From the NCBI GenBank assembly GCA_964511185.1, contig CAZEDU010000100.1, positions 1-18,450 on the forward strand: a DNA stretch of 18,450 nucleotides, in the 5' to 3' direction. This stretch comes from CAZEDU01 sp964511185. Lineage in GTDB: Bacteria; Myxococcota; Myxococcia; Myxococcales; Myxococcaceae. A program made the position numbers and the translations under genes. Positions 6,929-16,041 of the stretch are shown piece after piece; position 1 is the stretch's first letter; each line of letters opens with the position of its first letter. Below the pieces are notes generated by a model. The model ran no database searches and was not told where the DNA came from. It saw only the letters and a list, made by a program, of their open reading frames with translations.

Positions 6929-7483
6929 ATGCGCATCATCGCGGGCAAGGCGCGCGGCCGAGCGCTCGCCGGGCCGAAGAACGCCGACCGCATCCGCCCC
7001 ACCGCCGACCGGGTGCGCGAGACGATCTTCAATGTTCTCGGTCAGTGGATGGACGGCCTCGAGGTGCTCGATCTGTACGCCGGCACCGGCGCGCTGGGGC
7101 TGGAGGCCCTCTCCCGCGGCGCCGCGCGCGCGCTGCTGGTCGACGTGGATCGCGAAGCGCTCCAGCTGTGCCGCCAGAACAGCCAAGCGCTCGGCTTCGA
7201 GGCGCAGGTCGAGATCTGGCCCATGCCCGCGGAGCGGGCGCTCGAGAAGGCGGGCAAGGCGGGGCGGGGGTTCGATCTCATCTTCGCGGATCCGCCTTAC
7301 GCGGCGAAGGCGGTCGCGATGCTGCTCGAGAAGGTCGTCGAGACCGGCGTGCTCCGCGCGGGCGGGCGGCTGTGCATCGAGCACGACAAGCAAGAAGACG
7401 CGCCGCCGCAGGTCCCCGGCTTGGTGCGGGTGGATCAACGCCGCTTCGGCGCGACGATGGTCAGCTGGTACGAGTCGCCTTGA
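6929..7483 (+). CDS. rsmD: 16S rRNA (guanine(966)-N(2))-methyltransferase RsmD
   Basis: SAM-dependent methyltransferase that modifies G966 (E. coli numbering) of 16S rRNA in the small subunit. The 184 residues match the family length. The N-terminus MRIIAGKARGRAL and RPTADRVRETIFNVL (23-37) are family hallmarks. The SAM-binding motif is DLYAGTGALGLEALSRG (48-64) and the catalytic motif is DPPY (121-124). It starts 2 bases after the preceding stop with a G-rich Shine-Dalgarno inside the preceding gene's end. coaD follows after 33 bases; the rsmD-coaD pairing is common in bacteria and supports both calls. Confidence 0.95.
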   Translation: MRIIAGKARGRALAGPKNADRIRPTADRVRETIFNVLGQWMDGLEVLDLYAGTGALGLEALSRGAARALLVDVDREALQLCRQNSQALGFEAQVEIWPMPAERALEKAGKAGRGFDLIFADPPYAAKAVAMLLEKVVETGVLRAGGRLCIEHDKQEDAPPQVPGLVRVDQRRFGATMVSWYESP

Positions 7484-7516
7484 CCTGGCTCTCGGCCGCT
7501 GCCAAGAAGCGCCCCC

Positions 7517-7999
7517 ATGCCCGTCGCCATCTATCCGGGATCATTCGACCCTCTCACCAACGGTCACCTGAGTCTGATTCAGCGCGGGCTCTCGATGTTC
7601 GACCGCGTGGTGGTCGCCATCGCCACCAACCCGAAGAAGACGCCGCTCTTCACCATGGACGAGCGCAAGCAGCTGGTGCGCGAGGCCTGCCCCGACCCGC
7701 GCATCGAGGTCGACTCGTTCGAGGGGCTGCTCGTCGACTACGTGCAGAAGAAGGGCGCGCAGGTGATTCTGCGCGGGCTGCGCGCGGTCTCGGACTTCGA
7801 GTACGAGTTTCAGATGGCGAACATGAACCGCACACTCGCGCCGAACATCGAGACGGTGTTCATGATGACGGGAGAGGATTACTTCTACATCTCGTCGCAG
7901 CTGGTGCGTGAGGTGGCCTCGTTCGGGGGCAACGTGCAGAGCCTGGTGCCCGCGAACGTGTTCCAGAAGCTGCAAGGGCGCTTCCCCAAGAAAGCCTGA
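7517..7999 (+). CDS. coaD: Phosphopantetheine adenylyltransferase CoaD
   Basis: Catalyses the penultimate step of coenzyme A biosynthesis: 4'-phosphopantetheine plus ATP gives dephospho-CoA and pyrophosphate. It has 160 residues, the usual length. The nucleotidyltransferase motif GSFDPLTNGH (8-17) contains the conserved TNGH. RGLRAVSDFEYEFQMA (86-101) is the family signature, and ISSQLVRE (125-132) is the ISSS-type ATP-binding motif with Gln in place of one Ser. ATG 7517 gives the normal N-terminus MPVAIYPGSFDP; the Shine-Dalgarno is weak. It lies between rsmD and an aminotransferase 8 bases downstream. Confidence 0.96.
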   Translation: MPVAIYPGSFDPLTNGHLSLIQRGLSMFDRVVVAIATNPKKTPLFTMDERKQLVREACPDPRIEVDSFEGLLVDYVQKKGAQVILRGLRAVSDFEYEFQMANMNRTLAPNIETVFMMTGEDYFYISSQLVREVASFGGNVQSLVPANVFQKLQGRFPKKA

Positions 8000-8007
8000 G
8001 CGACGCC

Positions 8008-9201
8008 ATGCACCTGTCGAAGCGAGTCAAGACCATCAAGCCCTCCGCCACGCTGGCGCTCAACGCCAAGGCCAAGGCGATGGCCGCGGCGGGACACGAC
8101 GTGTTGAGCTTCGCCGCCGGCGAGCCCGACTTCGATACCCCCGCGCCGATCAAGGACGCGGCGATCCGCGCGCTTCAAGCTGGCTTCACCAAGTACACCG
8201 CGACCGGCGGCATCCCCGAGCTGAAGGCGGCCATCTGCGCGAAGCTCGAGCAGGACAACCGCCTCACCTATGCGCCGGATCAGATCCTGGTCTCGTGCGG
8301 CGCCAAGCACTCGCTCTACAACCTGTTCCAGGCGCTGCTCAGCGAAGGGGACGAGGTGATCATCTTCGCGCCCTACTGGGTGAGCTACCCGGACATGGTG
8401 CGGCTCGCCGACGGCACGCCGGTGATCCTCGAGACCGAGGAGGCGGATGGCTACGCGCCCGACCCGATGTCGCTGCGCAAGGCGCTCTCGCCGCGCACGC
8501 GCGCCGTGGTGATCAACAGCCCGGGCAACCCGACGGGCGCCGTGCTCTCTCAGAGCGCGCTCGCGCAGATCGCCGAGGTGGTGCGCGGGCACGACTGTCT
8601 GCTCGTCACCGACGACATCTACGAGAAGCTGCTCTTCGTGCCGGGTCCGTTTCAGAACATCGCCAACGTCGCCCCGGAGCTCGCGCCGCGCACGGTGGTG
8701 GTCAACGGCTTCTCGAAGGCGTACTCGATGACCGGCTGGCGGCTGGGCTACGCGGCGGGGCCCAAGGAGCTGATCGGCGCGATGCAGTCGATTCAGGACC
8801 AGTCGACCTCGAACCCCACCTCGTTCGCGCAGCAGGGCGCGGTGGCGGCGTTGAAGGAACCGACGGGCGAGATGGACGCGATGGTGCGCGAGTTCAAGGC
8901 GCGCCGCGACTGGATGATCGACGCGCTGAACGCGATCCCCGGCGTGCGCTGCCGCGTGCCCGAAGGCGCCTTCTACGCGTTCCCCAACGTGGACGCCTGG
9001 ATCGGCAAGTCGTTCCGCGGTCAGCGGCTCTCGGGGTCGGTGCAGATCTCCGAGCTGCTCTTGGAGCAGTACAAGCTCGCTGCGGTCCCCGGGCTCCCGT
9101 TCGGAGCGGAAGGGTACTTGCGCCTGTCGTACGCGACCTCGCGCCAGAACATCGAGCGCGGCGTGCAGCGGCTCAAGGCGTTCGCGGGCGAGCTGAGCTG
9201 A
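8008..9201 (+). CDS. Class I/II PLP-dependent aminotransferase, aspartate aminotransferase type (AAT I-beta)
   Basis: Transaminase of 397 residues, probably acting on aspartate/2-oxoglutarate and possibly aromatic or prephenate substrates. The PLP lysine is Lys237 in NGFSKAYSMTGWRLGY. The other fold-type I residues are present: the AGEPDFDTP substrate loop (37-45), NSPGNPTG (170-177) with Asn174, TDDIYEKL (201-208) with Asp202 and Tyr205, and Arg372 (YLRLSYATS) for the substrate carboxylate. The N-terminus LSKRVKTIKPSATLALNAKAKAM is typical of the I-beta subgroup. It starts 8 bases after coaD with a weak Shine-Dalgarno and ends the plus-strand run that begins near 4953. Exact substrate preference is not decidable here. 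Confidence 0.92.
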   Translation: MHLSKRVKTIKPSATLALNAKAKAMAAAGHDVLSFAAGEPDFDTPAPIKDAAIRALQAGFTKYTATGGIPELKAAICAKLEQDNRLTYAPDQILVSCGAKHSLYNLFQALLSEGDEVIIFAPYWVSYPDMVRLADGTPVILETEEADGYAPDPMSLRKALSPRTRAVVINSPGNPTGAVLSQSALAQIAEVVRGHDCLLVTDDIYEKLLFVPGPFQNIANVAPELAPRTVVVNGFSKAYSMTGWRLGYAAGPKELIGAMQSIQDQSTSNPTSFAQQGAVAALKEPTGEMDAMVREFKARRDWMIDALNAIPGVRCRVPEGAFYAFPNVDAWIGKSFRGQRLSGSVQISELLLEQYKLAAVPGLPFGAEGYLRLSYATSRQNIERGVQRLKAFAGELS

Positions 9202-9298
9202 AGCAGCCTGGAGGGAAAGGGGCTGGGGTTGCCGAACGCTCGAGCGAGCGCCGACCATCGGTGCCGAGCTTCGAGCCGGGGAATTGTCGCGTTCATGA

Positions 9299-9342
9299 GT
9301 GGGGAAACTTGCACCCCTCAGGAGGGGGACAGATTACCCCAC
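9299..9342. repeat. Nested GGGG/CCCC palindromic element in convergent gap
   Basis: The 272-bp gap between the aminotransferase and the convergent lipoprotein gene holds a 44-bp structured block. GTGGGG (9299-9304) is the exact reverse complement of CCCCAC (9337-9342). Inside it, CCCCTC (9314-9319) and GAGGGG (9322-9327) form a second hairpin. The right part reads GGGGACAGATTACCCC (9325-9340), whose GGGGAC start resembles the palindromes after carB. This looks like a REP-type extragenic palindrome and could end transcription from both sides. A separate 10-bp palindrome CGCTCGAGCG is at 9237-9246. No convincing gene is seen in the gap. Confidence 0.5.
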
Positions 9343-9473
9343 AGATGGCGAGCGGCACGGCGGACCGTGAAGCGGCCGTGTCTCGGCACAGCACGGGCCA
9401 TCGAAGCGCGGGCGAAGCACCTACCCAGCCCACTGCCTCCCTATGAGCCGTCTCCCGCGCTCCCGCTCTGGCG

Positions 9474-10904
9474 TCAGCGCGGCAGGCAGCTCTTGCCGAC
9501 CCACCAGCTGGTCAGGCTCTTCAAGTAGGCGACGTAATCGGCGCGTTGCCACACCGACGTGTCGCTCGTGCGCGCGTGGCCGTAGATGGCCACGCCACAC
9601 TGCTCGCGCGCGTAGGTGCCGGCATGCAGCTGCGCGAACTGCTTGAACAGGCCGCCTTGTGTCGGGCTCGGCGTGCACGCGCCTTTGTTCGGCGCGAGGT
9701 CGCACTGCGGCAGGTCGAGGTACGTGGTGGTGCCGGTGTTGCCGCCGCCGATGCCGGTGAGCGAGAAGCGGTTGGTGCCGGCGGCGACGTTGTTCAGCCG
9801 CGTCGCGAGGTACTCGATGTAGCGGGACGTGTTGCGCGTCACGATGGAGTACGTGGTGACGCACTTGTTCCAGTCGGCCGGGCAGTTGTCGCTGTTCTGC
9901 GGGTAGCTCTCCCAGATGATGCGCTTGCAGTGGGCGCGGCACGCGGCGAGGAAGTTCTTGTAGAGGTTCGCCGCTCCCGTCGGGTTCACCGCGGGGTCCA
10001 GGTTGATCTGCGTGGTCGACGGGTTCACCCAAATGAGCAGCTTCTTGTCGAACCCGCGCGCCGCCAGGGCCTTCAGGAGCGCGGTGCCCTTCGGGCCGTA
10101 GTTGCCGCTGTCGCGCCAGGCAACGCCGCCGATCTCGTCGATGGTGATGTAGTCCCAGCCGTACCGGAGGATGCGCTCGAGCCGATCGGCCGCGGTGCCG
10201 TCGTCGAGCCAGGCTTGGAGCTGCTCGTTGGTGATTCGCTTCGCGAGCTTGGCGCCATGGCCGCGCCACTTGAGGAACTCGGGCTGGTACGGGGCGCAGG
10301 TCGGGTAGTTGGCGTCGGTGCCGGTGCGCGGGTCGCCGTTGACCGGGCCATGCCAACCGGGCGGATCGAACACGAGCGGGTTGGCGACCGAGAAGATCAC
10401 CTCGAGCCCAGGGACGATGAGCTGACGGTTCAGCACCTCGTCGGGGATGTTCGGGGTCGGGCTGGCGAAGAAGCCGTAGTAGTGAATGACCGGCAGATCA
10501 TTCCCCGGCGTCGACCGGTTGCACTTCGTGCAGCAGACCTGACAGTCCGAGCTCGCGAGGGGCGCCTCACCCGCGCACGTCGAATCCCCGGCGGTCGTGC
10601 AGACGTTGCCGCCCGCGGCCTGACACGTCGGAGGCGGCGTGGGCGTCACGCCGGCATCGGGCGGAGGAGGCGGAGGCGGCGGCACGGGTTCCCCTGCGTC
10701 GGTCTGGGGCTCGCCGGACGGCAGCTCCTCAGGCTCGGGGGCAGGCGAGGACGGGCGGTCCAGCTCGGCCTGGGGGATGGAGCCTTCCGGGCTGGACTCG
10801 AACGCCTCTTCGGCTCCCGGCGCGTCGACGTCCAGCGCGACACCGTCGCAAGCGGTGAGCCCCAAGAGGCCCACCCAAATCAGACCGAAACGGGCAGCAC
10901 GCAT
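9474..10904 (-). CDS. Predicted lipoprotein, Pro/Cys-rich N-terminal region and possible TIM-barrel domain
   Basis: A 476-residue exported protein I do not recognise as a named family. Residues 1-18 form a lipoprotein signal peptide with lipobox LTAC; Cys19 would be lipidated and anchored in an envelope membrane. A disordered acidic/proline-rich linker follows (about 25-93), including a run of eight prolines. A cysteine cluster comes next (Cys94, 102, 110, 121, 124, 125, 128), suggesting disulfides or a metal-binding knot. The domain from about 137 to 476 has strand-like stretches such as LPVIHYYGFF, WDYITIDEIGG (Asp256/Glu257), KKLLIWVNPSTTQ and RIIWESYPQ (Glu332). Such acidic strand ends recall glycosidase TIM barrels; this is inference only. 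ATG 10904 is the first start after an in-frame TAA; GAGG abuts it, and GATAAT at 10921-10916 may be its -10 box. It is convergent with the aminotransferase gene. Confidence 0.8.
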   Translation of the reverse strand: MRAARFGLIWVGLLGLTACDGVALDVDAPGAEEAFESSPEGSIPQAELDRPSSPAPEPEELPSGEPQTDAGEPVPPPPPPPPDAGVTPTPPPTCQAAGGNVCTTAGDSTCAGEAPLASSDCQVCCTKCNRSTPGNDLPVIHYYGFFASPTPNIPDEVLNRQLIVPGLEVIFSVANPLVFDPPGWHGPVNGDPRTGTDANYPTCAPYQPEFLKWRGHGAKLAKRITNEQLQAWLDDGTAADRLERILRYGWDYITIDEIGGVAWRDSGNYGPKGTALLKALAARGFDKKLLIWVNPSTTQINLDPAVNPTGAANLYKNFLAACRAHCKRIIWESYPQNSDNCPADWNKCVTTYSIVTRNTSRYIEYLATRLNNVAAGTNRFSLTGIGGGNTGTTTYLDLPQCDLAPNKGACTPSPTQGGLFKQFAQLHAGTYAREQCGVAIYGHARTSDTSVWQRADYVAYLKSLTSWWVGKSCLPR

Positions 10905-10956
10905 CCTCGAAAGAAATTATCGACAGGAGCCGGCCAAAAGGTTTGTGGCGCCGTAA

Positions 10957-10976
10957 CGCCCTGAAACCCCAGGGCG
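10957..10976 (-). terminator. Hairpin between the two exported-protein genes, candidate terminator
   Basis: CGCCCTG (10957-10963) and CAGGGCG (10970-10976) form a perfect 7-bp stem with a 6-base loop. It begins 13 bases after the stop codon of the secreted NTF2-like protein, read on the minus strand, and is followed by TTACGG with no real U tract. It could separate that gene from the lipoprotein gene downstream. Confidence 0.4.
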
Positions 10977-10988
10977 ACACCCCGAGGC

Positions 10989-11597
10989 TCAGTCGTGGTA
11001 CGCGGCGGCCCGCCACTGGCCTTCTTCCTGTCGAAACAACACGACCGCGCCATGGCCGGACAGGTTGGCCACGGCGAAGTAGGTCCGGCCGCTCCGCGCG
11101 GGCCAGCCGGACAGGCGCGCCGGGGGCTTGCCGTACTTCTTCTCCATCTCGGCCGGCGTGAGCACCTCGATGTCGTAGAGCACGAGCAGATCGGTCCGCT
11201 TCCCGCGGAGGTTCTTGAGCCATTCGCCGAGCAGCTCTTCGCGGCCGGTGATGCGGCGGCCCTCCAGGAGGAACGGCAAGGCGGCGTGCCCGACCAACGC
11301 CCGCGCGTCGCCCGAGATGAGGTGCGCGAAGAAGGAGCGGGCCTCGTCCGCCACGGCCTGGACGTCCTCCGCCGCGCTGGTCGGGGGAGCCTCGGGAGGC
11401 GGCGCCTTGCGCTGCCTGGGCTTGGGCGGCGGCTCGGGCTCACCCGGTTCAGGCGGATGGGCCTCGGGCACAGGGGAGGCGGGAGGCGCTTCGGGCGCGG
11501 GCGGCGTCTCCGCGGGAGCGGCGGGTTCATCCTGCGCTCCAGCGGCCAGGGCGGCGCAGAGCGCGCAGAGGGAGGCGATTCGGGGCAGCGAGCGCAT
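10989..11597 (-). CDS. Secreted protein with proline-rich linker and NTF2-like domain
   Basis: A 202-residue protein with an N-terminal signal peptide (MRSLPRIASLCALCAALAAG, cleavage near AAG-AQ) and no lipobox cysteine at the cleavage site. Residues about 23-75 are a Pro/Glu/Ala-rich spacer. The rest (about 80-202) looks like an NTF2/DUF4440-type alpha+beta fold: EDVQAVADEARSFFAHLISGDARAL, then ITGREELLGEWLKNL, then strands ending VVLFRQEEGQWRAAAYHD. Such domains bind small ligands or serve as non-enzymatic modules, so function is unknown. ATG 11597 is chosen over GTG 11639 because it places the signal peptide at the N-terminus. The gene is divergent from carB (74-bp gap) and upstream of the lipoprotein gene on the same strand. 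Confidence 0.75.
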   Translation of the reverse strand: MRSLPRIASLCALCAALAAGAQDEPAAPAETPPAPEAPPASPVPEAHPPEPGEPEPPPKPRQRKAPPPEAPPTSAAEDVQAVADEARSFFAHLISGDARALVGHAALPFLLEGRRITGREELLGEWLKNLRGKRTDLLVLYDIEVLTPAEMEKKYGKPPARLSGWPARSGRTYFAVANLSGHGAVVLFRQEEGQWRAAAYHD

Positions 11598-11671
11598 ACG
11601 GCGCGTCAGATTAGCCGAACGGCGGCCATTGCCGCTCACGCCTTCTCGCTTCGTGGTATGGGGGCCTCCCG

Positions 11672-14901
<3,230 letters not shown>

Positions 14902-14902
<1 letters not shown>

Positions 14903-14930
14903 GGGACTGTCCCCAACGGGGACTGTCCCC
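14902..14930. repeat. Two tandem 13-bp palindromes between carB and the FHA gene
   Basis: GGGGACTGTCCCC occurs at 14902-14914 and again at 14918-14930, separated by AAC. Each copy is a perfect odd palindrome (GGGGAC-T-GTCCCC). The two copies can also pair with each other as a 13-bp stem with one central T-T mismatch and a 3-base loop. The block fills most of the 43-bp gap between the convergent carB and FHA genes, and its first G is the last base of carB's stop codon. It has the character of a REP-type extragenic palindrome and may work as a bidirectional terminator. Confidence 0.65.
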
Positions 14931-14945
14931 GGCCCTTGCTGATCC

Positions 14946-15503
14946 CTACCCCGAATGCGACTTCAGCTTCGTGCTCCCGCTGATGCTCGCGAGCCTGCCG
15001 TGCAGGGTCGGCGTCAGCAGAAACCAAAACTGCGCATCGCCGAAGCTCAGGATGTCACCGTCCTTGAGTACCGTCTCGCCATGCACCAGCACGCTGGCGT
15101 TCAAGTAGGTGCCGTTGGTCGAGTTCTGGTCGGTGACCGAGCAGCGCTTGCTGGCCGCGTCCCACTTCAAGACGGCGTGCCGCTTCGACACCGACGGGTC
15201 GTCGAGCACCAGGTCGCAGTCCGGCAGGCGCCCGACGGTCAAGGTCTCCGTCTCGCCCATGGGCGGCAGGGTCGCGATGAGCAGCTCTTCGAATTGAAAC
15301 AGCATCGCCAGGCTGTTCTGCGAGACCTCTTCGGCGGTGGTGACCTGGGTCTGGCCCGCGTTCATCGAGACGCCCATCTGCGCGGTCTGGTTCGGCGCGG
15401 GGGCGGGCGGCCGCTGAATGAGCACGAACGGGCCCATCTGTTGTTGGAATTTCGCCAGTGGGAGCGACGCCGCCAGGCGCCGCATTTCCTTCACCGAGAG
15501 CAC
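14946..15503 (-). CDS. FHA-domain protein
   Basis: A 185-residue cytoplasmic protein whose C-terminal half is a forkhead-associated domain (about 85-165), a phosphothreonine-binding module. Key residues are present: Gly91-Arg92 (TVGRLPDCDLVL), Ser106 and His109 (SVSKRHAVL), and NSTNGTYLN (127-135) with Asn130. The N-terminal 80 residues include a hydrophobic/aliphatic stretch (GPFVLIQRPPAPAP) and a Gln/Thr-rich spacer; I recognise no domain there. It probably reads phosphorylation by Ser/Thr kinases, which myxobacteria have in number, but no kinase is nearby. Start choice is uncertain: GTG 15503 is the longest option. GTG 15494 has GAGAGG 8 bases upstream and ATG 15485 is a third choice; all give nearly the same protein. 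It is divergent from greA across 49 bp and convergent with carB. Confidence 0.87.
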   Translation of the reverse strand: MLSVKEMRRLAASLPLAKFQQQMGPFVLIQRPPAPAPNQTAQMGVSMNAGQTQVTTAEEVSQNSLAMLFQFEELLIATLPPMGETETLTVGRLPDCDLVLDDPSVSKRHAVLKWDAASKRCSVTDQNSTNGTYLNASVLVHGETVLKDGDILSFGDAQFWFLLTPTLHGRLASISGSTKLKSHSG

Positions 15504-15552
15504 CTCTCAATGGTAGTCGAGGCTGCGCAAGAAGCCCAATCAAGGATTCTCC

Positions 15553-16041
15553 ATGAGCAGCAACCCGATCCCCATGACGCCATCCGGCCTGCGCAAGCTC
15601 AAGGAAGAGCTCAAGCAGCTTCAGACCGTCGAGCGGCCGAAAATCAGCAAGGAAATCGAGGTCGCCCGCGCCCACGGTGACCTGCGCGAGAACGCGGAGT
15701 ACCACGCGGCGAAAGAGAAGCAGTCGCACATCGAAGGCCGCATCCTCGACCTGAACGACTGGATCGCGCGCGCCGAGGTGATCGAGATCACCAAGCTCAA
15801 GAGCGACAAGGTCGTGTTCGGGGCGACGGTCGTTCTGATCGACCAAGAGACCGAGAAGGAAGTCTCGTACCGCATCGTGGGCGAGCTGGAGGCGGACCTG
15901 AAGAGGAGGTGGATCTCAATCACCTCGCCTGTCGCGCGCAGCTTGATCGGCAAGCAGGTGGGCGACGTCGCGGCCGTGCAGAGCCCGGGTGGCGCCCGCG
16001 AGTACGAGGTGACAGAGATTCGATTCGAGGATGAGGAGTAA
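15553..16041 (+). CDS. greA: Transcription elongation factor GreA
   Basis: Rescues backtracked RNA polymerase by stimulating cleavage of the nascent RNA 3' end through the secondary channel. It has 162 residues, the normal length (about 158). The N-terminal coiled coil covers about 8-78, with the tip motif GDLRENAEYHAAK (42-54). Asp43 and Glu46 match the catalytic acidic residues of E. coli GreA (Asp41, Glu44). The C-terminal FKBP-like domain includes SYRIVGELEADLKRRWISITSPVARSLIGKQVGD, in which the usual GreA 'EAD...ISxxSPxxRALIGK' pattern is clear. ATG 15553 has AAGGA 6 bases upstream. Its last 11 bases overlap the start of recG, suggesting co-transcription and coupled translation. Confidence 0.96.
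   Translation: MSSNPIPMTPSGLRKLKEELKQLQTVERPKISKEIEVARAHGDLRENAEYHAAKEKQSHIEGRILDLNDWIARAEVIEITKLKSDKVVFGATVVLIDQETEKEVSYRIVGELEADLKRRWISITSPVARSLIGKQVGDVAAVQSPGGAREYEVTEIRFEDEE

Noticed and set aside
9229..9528. Possible 99-codon gene in the gap after the aminotransferase
   Set aside because: It overlaps the 3' end of the lipoprotein gene, has no recognisable motif or Shine-Dalgarno, and passes through the palindromic block.
15504..15552. Divergent promoters between the FHA gene and greA
   Set aside because: TTGATT and weak -10-like hexamers are present, but spacing and match are too poor to call.
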